Positions 35,271 through 44,051 of a stretch of DNA of 64,000 nt are shown one piece after another. Origin of the DNA: Fodinibius roseus (GTDB lineage Bacteria > Bacteroidota > Rhodothermia > Balneolales > Balneolaceae); contig NZ_FQUS01000017.1 in assembly GCF_900129315.1 (NCBI RefSeq), positions 50,041 to 114,040 on the forward strand, read 5' to 3'. How positions within the stretch are numbered: the stretch's first letter is position 1; each line of letters begins with the position of its first letter. A program made the translations under genes and the position numbers. The notes below the pieces were generated by a model, which was given only the letters and a program-made list of their open reading frames with translations, was not told the DNA's origin and searched no databases.

Positions 35271-36245
35271 TCACTCCCCGAAACTGACCTTCCGGCGCCA
35301 GGTCAGGCCGACGCCCAGCAAAATAACAAGCATCGCCGCCATGGAGGTGAGGGGCGGGAGCTCCGCAAAAAAGAAAAAAGCGAGGGTGGAGGCCAGCAGC
35401 GGCTCCACCAGGATCAGCGTGGAGAGGAGCGTCGGAGCCACATACTTCACCGCGAAGTTCATCGCCCCGTGTCCCAGTACCTGCGGACCGAAAGCGAGTC
35501 CCGCTCCCGCCCATACGCCGATGGTCGTGATATCCAGCAGATCCCTGCCGGAGATCAGCGCAATAGCCACGCAGGTCCCCGCCGCAAAAAAGTAGATCGG
35601 AAAGACGTAGTCGATCCACGCCCGCTTTTTCCGGATCTTCTGTCCGATCAGCAGGTAGACCACGAAGACGAGGGCGGCCGTGAAGGCCAGGGCGTTTCCG
35701 AAGAGCGGGTCGGCAAAGGGCTGGTCGATCTGGCTGTCGGACACCCCCAGAATCAGGGAGCCCGAAAAGGCCATCAGCACGCCGGTCCAGGTCAGTTTGC
35801 TGAAATACCGTCCGAACCAGAACCGCTCGATCAGGATCATGATGATGGGGTGGATCGTGACCAGCACCGAGGCCGAAGCCACCGAGGTGTAGTACAGCGA
35901 GGCGATCCAGCAGGTAAAGTGAATGCCCAGGCAGGCCCCGGAAAGCGCGATCCAGAGACGCTCCCTGTTTTTGCCGCTGCGCGGCTCCCGGCTGCGCTTC
36001 CAGAGCCAGAACGGCACCAGCATCAGGGCGGCGAACACCGTGCGGTACACCACCAGCACCAGCGGCGAGGTATCCGGGGCCAGCCGCACCAGGATGGGCG
36101 CAAAACCAAAGGCCGCGAGTCCCACTACCAGCGCCGCCAGGACCTCGATCTTCGGGTACTTCCCCGGAGAACCGGAAGGGGCATGGGGGGCGGAGCTGTT
36201 CGTGGAAGAGGAGTTGTTCATGGAAGAGGAAGTGGAAGCGGCCAT
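35271..36245 (-). CDS. EamA/DMT-family transporter
   Basis: 324 residues with ten predicted membrane helices in two EamA repeats (about 35-165 and 180-315). Typical motifs are FGFAPILVRLAPDTSPLVLV, PIIMILIERFWFGRYFS and PTLLSTLILVEPLLASTLAF. The first 30 residues are a Ser/Asn/Gly/Pro-rich tail rarely seen in the family. DMT exporters move metabolites or drugs; the substrate is unknown. Follows the DUF4293 gene by 36 bases on the same strand. Confidence 0.92.
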   Translation of the reverse strand: MAASTSSSMNNSSSTNSSAPHAPSGSPGKYPKIEVLAALVVGLAAFGFAPILVRLAPDTSPLVLVVYRTVFAALMLVPFWLWKRSREPRSGKNRERLWIALSGACLGIHFTCWIASLYYTSVASASVLVTIHPIIMILIERFWFGRYFSKLTWTGVLMAFSGSLILGVSDSQIDQPFADPLFGNALAFTAALVFVVYLLIGQKIRKKRAWIDYVFPIYFFAAGTCVAIALISGRDLLDITTIGVWAGAGLAFGPQVLGHGAMNFAVKYVAPTLLSTLILVEPLLASTLAFFFFAELPPLTSMAAMLVILLGVGLTWRRKVSFGE

Positions 36246-36281
36246 TCGGTGAAAAATTAGTGAGTTAGAAGCCCCGGAAAC

Positions 36282-36689
36282 CTACCGGATGCGGTCCATC
36301 GACTTGACCAGGTTGATATCGTCGATAATCTTCTTCCGGGCAAACAGGGAGGTCCCCAGCGCCCCCACCATCAGGAGCAGTCCCACGCCCTCCTCCCACA
36401 GGAAGGGTCCGAAGTCCCCCAGCGAAACAAAGATGCCCGTCCCCATCCCCAGCGCCAGCAGCTGTACCCACAAGCCGGCGGTGACCCACCGGCGCTGCCG
36501 GGGCCGGTGGCCGTACAGGAAGATGCTGATCAGGGGAAGCAGCGCGGCCAGGGTCAGCAGGATGGCAAACGCAAGGCCGATCCAGCCGGCGGGATCCGCG
36601 ACCGCCTGGCGGTAAAGGGCCGTAAAGAACACCGCCCCGTTCAAAAGAAAACTCAAAAAAAGCAATAGCGATTGAATCCGTTGAATCAC
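36282..36689 (-). CDS. DUF4293 membrane protein
   Basis: 135 residues with four membrane helices. It begins MIQRIQSLLLFLSFLLNGAV and ends with the conserved tail ARKKIIDDINLVKSMDRIR, both diagnostic of DUF4293, a Bacteroidota-group family of unknown role. Sits between the candidate RNA upstream and the EamA gene downstream. Confidence 0.9.
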   Translation of the reverse strand: MIQRIQSLLLFLSFLLNGAVFFTALYRQAVADPAGWIGLAFAILLTLAALLPLISIFLYGHRPRQRRWVTAGLWVQLLALGMGTGIFVSLGDFGPFLWEEGVGLLLMVGALGTSLFARKKIIDDINLVKSMDRIR

Positions 36690-36739
36690 AATTCTGACAT
36701 TAGGTTCTGTGTTAACGTTAAGCGTTCATGTCAATGGAC

Positions 36740-36953
36740 GTCCCGGTAGCAAAGGTCCCGGGGAATAATGGAATCATCAAAACGTTGCCGAATCCCGGTA
36801 ACCCTCAAGCAAAAGCCGCAGGGAAAGGACTCGCTGGTCGCTAGGGAAATGAAACCGCCTGGTACAAGACCGGAAATACGAAAAGCCTCATCACAGCGGA
36901 GGCTGCACCGCCCTCCCTCGGACAAAGACCCGTGGACCTTTTAACACCGGGAC
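36740..36953 (-). ncRNA. Candidate structured RNA closed by an interrupted 20-bp stem
   Basis: The two ends are complementary: GTCCCGGT...AAAGGTCC (5' end on the minus strand) pairs with GGACCTTT...ACCGGGAC at the 3' end. Inside, several hairpins can form: AGCCTC/GAGGCT with a 9-base loop, GTTACCG/CGGCAAC with one mismatch, and CCCT...AGGG. A perfect -7 promoter element lies directly upstream (36973-36980). No open frame explains the interval. Length (214) and the closing stem are compatible with a 6S-like RNA, but the branched interior is not a clear match; a small inverted-repeat element is the alternative. Family not identified. Confidence 0.4.
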
Positions 36954-36972
36954 CATCCATTAAACAAACGCC

Positions 36973-36980
36973 CAAAGATA
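36973..36980 (-). promoter_or_regulatory. TAnnTTTG -7 promoter element
   Basis: TATCTTTG on the minus strand is an exact match to the Bacteroidota -7 consensus. Initiation about seven bases downstream would start the candidate RNA at its closing stem. No good -33 TTTG was found at the expected distance, so the call is tentative. Confidence 0.4.
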
Positions 36981-37020
36981 CGATATTTTGTGATGCCGGT
37001 CATCCCCCTCCGGCCGTCGA

Positions 37021-40000
37021 TTATCCGCGCTGCCCCATCCACTCCTTCGCTTTCTGTTTCGTCTGTGCGCCGATATAATACATCGAAGGCACCAGGAAGA
37101 GCGTCAGGAAGGTCGCAAAGCCCAGCCCGAAGACGATGGTCCACGCCAGGGAGCCCCAGAAATCGGCGTTGTCGCCCCCGAAAAAGATATTGGGACTAAA
37201 GCTCGCAAAGAGCTCATAAAAATCGATATTGAGTCCGATCGCCAGCGGAATGAGTCCCAGTATCGTCGAAGCCGCCGTCAGGATCACCGGATTCAGCCGT
37301 ACTTGTCCCCCTTCAATCACCGCCTCGCGCAGGCTCCTGCCCTCCTTTCGCAGGATATCGGTGTAGTCGATCAGGATAATGCCGTTTTTCACCACAATTC
37401 CGGCCACGGCGATAATCCCCATGCCGGTAAAGACCACCGAGATATCCATGCCGAAGGTCGCAAAGCCGATAAAGACCCCGATCAGGCTGAACAGCACCTG
37501 CGACATGATAATCATCGGCTTGGCGATGGAGTTGAACTGCGCGACCAGCACCAGGAAGATCAGCGCCACCGCGGCAAACAGGGCGATCGACAGGAAGTTG
37601 GCCGCCTCGGCCTGGTCCTCCTGCTCCCCCGTCAGCGAAATGGTATAGCCCTCGGGCAGTTCGAAATCCTCCATCGACGCCCGGATCTGGTTGTTGATCT
37701 CATTGGCGTTGTAGCCCTCCAGCACGTTGGAGGAGATGGTGACCACCCGGTTCAGGTCCAGGCGGTTGATCGAGCCCACATTCGTCACATACTCCGCCTC
37801 CGCCACGGCCGAAATGGGAATCATCGCCCCGGCGGGCGTCGGAATCTTCAGGTTCATCAGGTCCGTTATATTCGAGCGGTACTCCTCCTGCAGGCGCAGC
37901 CGGATGTCATACTCCTCATCCTGGTCCCGGAACGTCGATATCGGCTGTCCCAGCAGCGCCGTCCGCAGCTCCATCCCCAGCTGGGCGTTGCTGAGCCCAT
38001 AGCTGTTGGCCTTCACCTCGTCGATATCCACAATGATCTCGGGATTGTTATTCTGCAGGTCCGAGCTCAGCTGCTCAATGCCCTCGATATTCTGCGACTC
38101 GATATGGCTGATCACCCGGCTGGACAGCGAAACCAGCTCGTCAAACTCATCGCCGGTCACCTCGATATTGATCGGCTCGCCCGCAGGGGGACCGCTTTGC
38201 TCCTGTTCCACGGTGACCTCCGCGCTGGGAATCCCCTTCACCGTATCCCGGATCTGGTCCATCAGCCGCCGCGTGGAGACCCCCTGCCGGTTCTGGTAGT
38301 CGACAAACGAAATCGCAATGCGGCTTTTGTTCGGACTCGGGGTCTGGTCGATCTCATTCGGCGGGGCGGCTCCCACGGCTACGTTGGTAATGACCGACTT
38401 CACCACCGGGTTCTCCTCCCCGAGCACATCGTAGACCCGCTCCTCGAGCCGGCCGGTCACCTCATTGGTCACTTCCAGGTCGGTGCCCACCGGCAGCTCG
38501 TTGTAGATATAGACAAAATTCGGCTCCGTCTCCGCAAAGAAGACCACCTTCGGGGAGCGAATCCCCAGCAGCACAATGCTCGCGATCAGGAAGAGCACCG
38601 TAAATCCCAGCGTATACCAGGGACGCCGGCCCTCGAGGATCCACGCGATGGTGTTGCGGTAGCGCTGCTGCACCCACGGCAGCACCGATTCGTTAAAGCG
38701 GACGATCAGCGGCTTCAGCACAAACCGCTCCAGCAGGTACAGCAGGTAGAGGAACAGCAGGAGATTGGCCACAAACCAGATATCCAGCAGGAAGAAGACC
38801 GCCGCCACCGCGCCGATCACGCCCCCCGCAATCCAGACCCCCCGGTTATCCCCGTGATTTCCCGCACCGCTCTTCGCGTCCTCTTTCTCCATAAACGAGA
38901 CCGCGAACACCGGGTTCAGGAAGAGGGCCACCGCCAGGGAAGCGGTGAGCGTCAGGATAATCGTGATGGGCAGAAAGACCATAAAGCGTCCCACGATCCC
39001 CGTCCAGAACAGCAGCGGCACAAAGGGCGCGATAGTGGTGAGGGTCCCGGTAATCACCGGCAGGGCGATCTCGCCCGCCGCCCGCTTGGCCGCCTCGATC
39101 TTGCTGTACTCCGTGGTGGTGATATAGCGGTAGATATTCTCCACGATCACGATGGCGTTGTCCACCACGATCCCCAGTCCCAGGATCAGGGCGAACAGCA
39201 CCACCATGTTGATGCTGTAGCCCTCCATCGCCGGCATCACCGCAAACGCCACCAGCGAGGAGAGCGGGATCGCCAGTCCCACAAAGACCGCATTCTGGAC
39301 CCCCATGATAAACATCAGCACCAGCACCACAAAGAAGAAGCCCAGGATGACCGTATTAAACAGGTTCGACACGCTCTGACGGGTGTCGTCGGAGCGGTCG
39401 CCCGTATACTCGATATTGAGTCCCTCGGGCAGCTGCGACGCCCGCATCTCCTCCACCGTCTGCCGGGTCAGTTCCGAGGTTTCAATCAGGTTGGCGCCCC
39501 CCTGCTTTTTGACATTCAGGGTAATCACCTCCTCCCCGTTCAGCCGCGCATAGCTCTCCCGGTCGGCAAAGCCGTCCCGTATCTCCGCGATATCCCGGAG
39601 GTACACCTGCCGGCCGAGTCCGTTGGTGATCACCAGGTTCTGCAGGTCCTCGGCCGACGTCACTTCCCCGTCCACCCGGACCGCCCGCTCCATCCGCCCC
39701 ATATCGAGTCCCCCGCCCGATATGGTCACGTTGGTGCTGGCCACGGCCTGACGCACATGCTCGAAGGTCACCCCGGCCGCCAGCATGCGGGGCAGGTCCA
39801 TATTGATCTCGATCTCCCGGTCCAGGGCGCCCACGATCTCCGCCTCGTTGATCCCCGACAGGCTCTCCACCTCATCCTGGATCTGGTCGGCAAAGCTTTT
39901 GAGCTGCACCAGGTCATAATTCCCCGACAGGTTGATATTCAGGATCGGCTGGTCGTCCAGGTTGATATCCGTGACTTCCGGCTCCTGGGTGAGCTCCGTC

Positions 40001-40374
40001 GGCAGGTCCGTGCGCGCCTTCTCCACCGCATCATTCACCTCCTGCTGGGCCACCAGCTTGTCCTTGCTCGTCTTGAAGACGATGGTCACAATCGAAGCCG
40101 CCTGCTTGGAAACACTGCTGATCTCCTCGATCTCATCGAGTCCCCGCAGCTCCTGCTCGAGGGGACGCGTGATCAGGTTCTCCACGTCCGCGGGCGAGGA
40201 GCCCGCCTGCAGGGTGACCACGTTGAAGACCGGTATCTCGACCTCGGGAAACTGCTCCTTGGGCAGCATGATGTAGGCAAAAATACCCGCCAGGGTGAGC
40301 AGCACCGTCACCAGGTACACCGTCGTCCGGTTGTCAATGGCAATGCTTGAAGGCTTAAACTCTTTGAAATCCAT
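37021..40374 (-). CDS. RND efflux transporter permease subunit
   Basis: 1,117 residues, with the N-terminal helix TVYLVTVLLTLAGIFAYIML, two large periplasmic loops and the TM4 motif LGIVVDNAIVIVENIYR (proton-relay Asp). An insert of about 100 residues after the first membrane half (around 480-600) adds extra hydrophobic helices (IGAVAAVFFLLDIWFVANLL) and is common in Bacteroidota-group members. It takes proton energy to expel drugs, detergents or metals; the substrate is unknown. Third gene of the TolC-adaptor-pump operon. Confidence 0.95.
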   Translation of the reverse strand: MDFKEFKPSSIAIDNRTTVYLVTVLLTLAGIFAYIMLPKEQFPEVEIPVFNVVTLQAGSSPADVENLITRPLEQELRGLDEIEEISSVSKQAASIVTIVFKTSKDKLVAQQEVNDAVEKARTDLPTELTQEPEVTDINLDDQPILNINLSGNYDLVQLKSFADQIQDEVESLSGINEAEIVGALDREIEINMDLPRMLAAGVTFEHVRQAVASTNVTISGGGLDMGRMERAVRVDGEVTSAEDLQNLVITNGLGRQVYLRDIAEIRDGFADRESYARLNGEEVITLNVKKQGGANLIETSELTRQTVEEMRASQLPEGLNIEYTGDRSDDTRQSVSNLFNTVILGFFFVVLVLMFIMGVQNAVFVGLAIPLSSLVAFAVMPAMEGYSINMVVLFALILGLGIVVDNAIVIVENIYRYITTTEYSKIEAAKRAAGEIALPVITGTLTTIAPFVPLLFWTGIVGRFMVFLPITIILTLTASLAVALFLNPVFAVSFMEKEDAKSGAGNHGDNRGVWIAGGVIGAVAAVFFLLDIWFVANLLLFLYLLYLLERFVLKPLIVRFNESVLPWVQQRYRNTIAWILEGRRPWYTLGFTVLFLIASIVLLGIRSPKVVFFAETEPNFVYIYNELPVGTDLEVTNEVTGRLEERVYDVLGEENPVVKSVITNVAVGAAPPNEIDQTPSPNKSRIAISFVDYQNRQGVSTRRLMDQIRDTVKGIPSAEVTVEQEQSGPPAGEPINIEVTGDEFDELVSLSSRVISHIESQNIEGIEQLSSDLQNNNPEIIVDIDEVKANSYGLSNAQLGMELRTALLGQPISTFRDQDEEYDIRLRLQEEYRSNITDLMNLKIPTPAGAMIPISAVAEAEYVTNVGSINRLDLNRVVTISSNVLEGYNANEINNQIRASMEDFELPEGYTISLTGEQEDQAEAANFLSIALFAAVALIFLVLVAQFNSIAKPMIIMSQVLFSLIGVFIGFATFGMDISVVFTGMGIIAVAGIVVKNGIILIDYTDILRKEGRSLREAVIEGGQVRLNPVILTAASTILGLIPLAIGLNIDFYELFASFSPNIFFGGDNADFWGSLAWTIVFGLGFATFLTLFLVPSMYYIGAQTKQKAKEWMGQRG

Positions 40375-40404
40375 TATCTCCGTATCTGTAACAATTCTGT
40401 TTGA

Positions 40405-41454
40405 TTAGCGGTCCTGCACCGAAAGGGGATCCCCGTCGTTGATATTGTCGTAGCCCACCGTGATCACCTGGTCCCCGGCCTGCAGTCCCTCTTCGACCAC
40501 GATCGCATCCCCGTAGCTGTTGCCCGTGACCACCGGCTGCTGCCGGGCCACCCAGCCCTCCGGGGTCTCTTCGGCCAGGAACAGGAAGCCCTCTTCGTTG
40601 GTCTGCTGTATCACATTGATCGGCACCGTCAGGGCGTTCTCGCGCCGGAAGTCGTTGATATTCAGCTTCGCCAGCATATTGGGACGCACGAGTCCGTCGA
40701 TATTCGGGATGTAGACCTCGATGCCGAACGTCCGGTTCGCCGGGTCGATCACCCCACTCACCACGTCGATCCGCTTGCTGAGCTCCCGGTCGATGCTTGG
40801 CAGCTCCACCCGCACGCTGTCGGTCGTCTCCACCCGGTTGATATAATACTCCGATATCTCGGCCGTCACCTTCAGCGCCTCCGAGTTGGCGATCTGAAAG
40901 GCCGGGTCGGCGGGACCGATATTCTCGCCCTCCTTGATCATCACATTGTTGACCGTACCCCCGATCGTCGCCCGGATGGTATAATTGTCATATTGCTCCT
41001 GCAGGGTAGCCAGCTGATTTTCCAGCGAGCGCACCTGGGTCTCCAGCTCCAGCAGCTGGATCTCCGAGCCGATGTTCTCCTCCCGGAGATTCTGCTGGCG
41101 CTCATAGCGGGTTTCCGCCAGCTTCAGCTGCGATTGCACCTCGTCAATCTGGGTGCGGGTCACTTCGCCGTCCAGCTCCGCCAGCACCGTCCCCTTGCTC
41201 ACCTGGTCCCCCGCCCGCACGTGGATGCGCTCGACCGTGGCCGTCACCCTGGGCGTGATGGAGATCGTCTTGTCCGACTCCACATTCCCCTGGACATTGA
41301 GAAAGTGTTTGAAGGTGGACGGCTGCACCTCCGTGATATTCACGGAAATCTGCCGCTCGCCGTTCGTCTCCGCCTCGGGACCATTGTTACAGCCCCCAAT
41401 GGCCAGGAGTCCCCCTGCTAATAGCACTAATAATTGTCTCATCGCCTTACTCAC
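40405..41454 (-). CDS. RND efflux periplasmic adaptor (membrane-fusion) lipoprotein
   Basis: 349 residues. Lipobox LAIGGC gives an inner-membrane lipoprotein. The barrel-sandwich/lipoyl part starts VTATVERIHVRAGDQVSKGT, interrupted by an alpha-helical hairpin (about 105-150: QIDEVQSQLKLAETRYERQQ) and resumed at YTIRATIGGTVNN. A beta-barrel domain and a C-terminal MP domain follow. It joins the pump to TolC. Spacing is 8 bases to the TolC stop and 30 to the pump start, so all three are one operon. Confidence 0.95.
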   Translation of the reverse strand: MSKAMRQLLVLLAGGLLAIGGCNNGPEAETNGERQISVNITEVQPSTFKHFLNVQGNVESDKTISITPRVTATVERIHVRAGDQVSKGTVLAELDGEVTRTQIDEVQSQLKLAETRYERQQNLREENIGSEIQLLELETQVRSLENQLATLQEQYDNYTIRATIGGTVNNVMIKEGENIGPADPAFQIANSEALKVTAEISEYYINRVETTDSVRVELPSIDRELSKRIDVVSGVIDPANRTFGIEVYIPNIDGLVRPNMLAKLNINDFRRENALTVPINVIQQTNEEGFLFLAEETPEGWVARQQPVVTGNSYGDAIVVEEGLQAGDQVITVGYDNINDGDPLSVQDR

Positions 41455-41462
41455 TTTATCGT

Positions 41463-43001
41463 TTATTCGAGTTCAATATTCTTTCTGATCGCATCCGTAT
41501 CCTCCTCCACATAGGGAACTTGTCCCACTGCCTGATCGTACTGCGCCTTGGCCGACAAGTAATTGAAAACCGTCTGCGCGTAGCCCGTCTCTGCCTCTCT
41601 GAGCTGCAGCTCCGCATCGTTGACCTCCTGCTGGGAACCCAGTCCGTTCTGATAGCGTTTCAGGGCCCGCTCGTAGCCAATTTGCGCCTGTTCCAGAGCC
41701 CGCTTCCGCGCCTGTTCCACCTGGAACGCCTCCCGGATCCCCTCTTCGGCCGCCGTCAGTTCGCTCTCGGCGGTCCGTTTGGCCTGGTACTCCTGCAGCT
41801 GCAGGTCCTTTTGCTGGATCTGCGCCTGCTGTATCGCCGCATCGCGGCTGAAGCCCTGGAACAGCGGAAGCTGCAGCCCGATCATAAACGTCTGCGAGCG
41901 GGCCCGCTGCTGCTCCGAGCCGAAAAAGACCGGGGTGCCCGCCTGGGCCGCCGACCACTGCAGGTTGTAGCTGGCCGTCACGCTGGGCAGGTACTTGCTT
42001 TTCTCCGCCTGTATCCGCTTCTCCTGCAGCTGCTGACGGATATCCAGCATGCGCAGGTCCCCGCGGTAGTCAAACGCCCGCCGCAGCAGCATCGAGTCGC
42101 TCTCCATCGAAAGGGGCGTCATCCGGTCGACCTCCTTCAGCGCCCGGTTCTCCCCGTGCTCCACGCTCTCCGAGCGGATATCGAACCGACTGAGGTCCCC
42201 CTCCACTTCCAGTCCCAGGCTGACCGGCAGTCCCATCGTATCGAGCAGGTTGCGCACCGCCTCCCGTTTCGAAAACTCCGCCGAGGTCAGTTCCGGTCGG
42301 ATATTCTCCAGCTGTACTTCCAGCTGTATCACCGCGTACTCGTCCACCATCCCCTGCTCATACATGGTGCGGGTATCCTCCAGGTTCTCCTCCACGCGGT
42401 TCAGCCGGCTCTGCTGCAGCCGCACCTGCTCCCGGGCGATCAGCACCTGGTAGTAGGCCATCCGGGTCTGCGTGACAATGCCCTGGGCGGTCGCGCGCAT
42501 CCCCTCCGTCTGGGCGGCCTTGTACAGGCTGGAGGTGCTCACCCCCACAAACGCCTGCCCGTTGAACAGGGTCTGCGAGACCGTAAAGCCCCCCTGCCAG
42601 TTGTTGTCCGTCCCGAACGCCACCGGCACCAGCGTGTCGGGGTCCCCTTCCGGGTCGAACACCACCTCCGGGATAAAGTTGACCGGCACCTCGAGGTTGC
42701 GGGTGTAGTTGGCCGAGGAGGTCACTTCCGGGAGCACGTTGCTCCAGGCGGTGCGCACCTGCTGGTCCGCATCCCGCACCGACAGCAGCGAGCGCTTGAT
42801 CTCGGTATTGTTGGCCAGCGCTATCTGTATCGCCTGGTCCACCGAAACGGCCTGCGGCTGACCCCTGATCTGCTCAAAGGTCGTCCGGTCCGTGCTGTCG
42901 GGCTGCTGGGCCTGCGCGGAAAAGGTCCCCCCGCACAGCAGCAGCGCCGCCAGCAGTCCCATTGTCCTCCTCATCATCATACGTACTTTTTGTGCAAACA
43001 T
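41463..43001 (-). CDS. TolC-family outer-membrane efflux protein
   Basis: 512 residues from ATG 43001. The open frame extends to 43193 but would overlap the TetR gene and its operator, and a signal peptide (TMGLLAALLLCGGTFSAQA) follows the chosen start. Two long helical TolC repeats are visible (QAIQIALANNTEIKRSLLSV in the first, LQEYQAKRTAESELTAAEEG and YQNGLGSQQEVNDAELQLRE in the second). It forms the trimeric exit duct for the RND pump. Confidence 0.93.
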   Translation of the reverse strand: MFAQKVRMMMRRTMGLLAALLLCGGTFSAQAQQPDSTDRTTFEQIRGQPQAVSVDQAIQIALANNTEIKRSLLSVRDADQQVRTAWSNVLPEVTSSANYTRNLEVPVNFIPEVVFDPEGDPDTLVPVAFGTDNNWQGGFTVSQTLFNGQAFVGVSTSSLYKAAQTEGMRATAQGIVTQTRMAYYQVLIAREQVRLQQSRLNRVEENLEDTRTMYEQGMVDEYAVIQLEVQLENIRPELTSAEFSKREAVRNLLDTMGLPVSLGLEVEGDLSRFDIRSESVEHGENRALKEVDRMTPLSMESDSMLLRRAFDYRGDLRMLDIRQQLQEKRIQAEKSKYLPSVTASYNLQWSAAQAGTPVFFGSEQQRARSQTFMIGLQLPLFQGFSRDAAIQQAQIQQKDLQLQEYQAKRTAESELTAAEEGIREAFQVEQARKRALEQAQIGYERALKRYQNGLGSQQEVNDAELQLREAETGYAQTVFNYLSAKAQYDQAVGQVPYVEEDTDAIRKNIELE

Positions 43002-43082
43002 AGCCTTTCGCTTCTGATAATAACTAAAGATATAACGGTTGCGGAGCTCTTCTACGATCACCGCGGGACAATGTTTCAGGAA

Positions 43083-43097
43083 ATGACCCGCAGTCAT
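43083..43097. promoter_or_regulatory. TetR-type operator ahead of the TolC gene
   Basis: ATGACC-CGC-AGTCAT is a near-perfect inverted repeat (one mismatch) ending one base before the tetR stop codon and 82 bases upstream of the TolC start. It is the same sequence, with one change, as the palindrome upstream of tetR at 43790. It is probably where the regulator controls the efflux genes. Confidence 0.7.
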
Positions 43098-43098
43098 G

Positions 43099-43770
43099 TT
43101 ATGACTCCTTTTTGTGTTTCCCCGAGGCGATCCCGCTGGACAGCAGCGCCAGGTAGCTGTCAAAGAGAGCGCCGGTATCGATCTCCATCTCATCGAGCAC
43201 CCGGAAATAGTGGCCCTCCCCCTTCATGTGAGTCACGGTGGTAATGCCCCGCGTGCTGGCCCAGAGCACCATCGCCAGCTCCCTCGGGTCGTACCGCTCA
43301 TCGATGGTGCCGTCCTGCATGCCGATCTGCAGGGCCCGGATGATAAAGCTGAGCGCCTCGCGCCGGTTCTCCTCGCACTGCCCCGCAATGTCGCTCTCGC
43401 GGAGCTCCTCCACGTCGCTCATCGACTCGTAGTGCATAAACGCCTTGAAATAATCCGGGTGCTCCTTCACAAAATCCAGGTACAGGCGTCCGAGCTTCCG
43501 AACCAGTTCCAGTCCGCTGTGATCGTCCCCGAGCGCCCGGGCGAACCGGCGGTTCAGCATATCCGATCCGCGCAGGGTGATGGCCGTGTACAGCTCATTC
43601 TTGCTTTTGAAATAGAGATAGAGCGTGCCTTTGCTCAGCTCCGCCTCGCGGGCGATCTCCTGCATGGTCGCCTGCTCAATGCCTTTGGAAAAGATCACCT
43701 TCTCGGCCGCATCGACGATCACGTTGTATCGCTCTTCTTTTTCCCGCTGTTTTCGTTCTTCGATTCCCAT
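43099..43770 (-). CDS. TetR/AcrR-family transcriptional regulator
   Basis: 223 residues. The N-terminal helix-turn-helix is typical: NVIVDAAEKVIFSKGIEQAT then EIAREAELSKGTLYLYFKSK. The C-terminal ligand domain is helical (LRKLGRLYLDF-type region, then RREALSFIIRALQIG). It sits at the head of the TolC-adaptor-RND operon and is flanked on both sides by the same palindrome, so it probably represses itself and the pump until it binds a pump substrate. Confidence 0.95.
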   Translation of the reverse strand: MGIEERKQREKEERYNVIVDAAEKVIFSKGIEQATMQEIAREAELSKGTLYLYFKSKNELYTAITLRGSDMLNRRFARALGDDHSGLELVRKLGRLYLDFVKEHPDYFKAFMHYESMSDVEELRESDIAGQCEENRREALSFIIRALQIGMQDGTIDERYDPRELAMVLWASTRGITTVTHMKGEGHYFRVLDEMEIDTGALFDSYLALLSSGIASGKHKKES

Positions 43771-43789
43771 AGAGGTTACTCCGATTAAA

Positions 43790-43804
43790 ATGACTCGCAG
43801 TCAT
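43790..43804. promoter_or_regulatory. TetR-type operator ahead of tetR
   Basis: ATGACT-CGC-AGTCAT is a perfect 6+3+6 inverted repeat 20 bases upstream of the tetR start. Together with its copy at 43083-43097 it indicates autoregulation. The following 247 bases to pyrB hold several short hairpins (for example GCAGG/CCTGC around 43901-43917) but no recognised gene. Confidence 0.72.
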
Positions 43805-44051
43805 AAAGTGACCCAAGGTATGGATTCGGAGGAAAATCTCCAAGAGTTCAGCCATAGATATTATTTATCGGGGGGTTCACAATGGATGGGCGCTACAGGC
43901 AGGATGGCCGCCTGCTCCACCGGACTTCTGGAATGCGCATGCGTCCCTGCCGTGGAGCAGTATGGAGATTCCGGTCAGAGTACAGCCGAAATGGCATGGG
44001 AGAGATGATGAAAAGCTTTCTACCTTCTACTTTAGACTTTAGACTAACAGC

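Noticed and set aside
37303..40350. 1,015-codon open frame opposite the RND permease
   Set aside because: Its translation is rich in His, Arg, Gln and Asp with no domain, and it is the antisense image of a well-supported RND pump in GC-rich DNA.
41520..43244. 574-codon open frame opposite the TolC gene
   Set aside because: Antisense shadow of a well-supported gene; low-complexity Leu/Arg/His translation.
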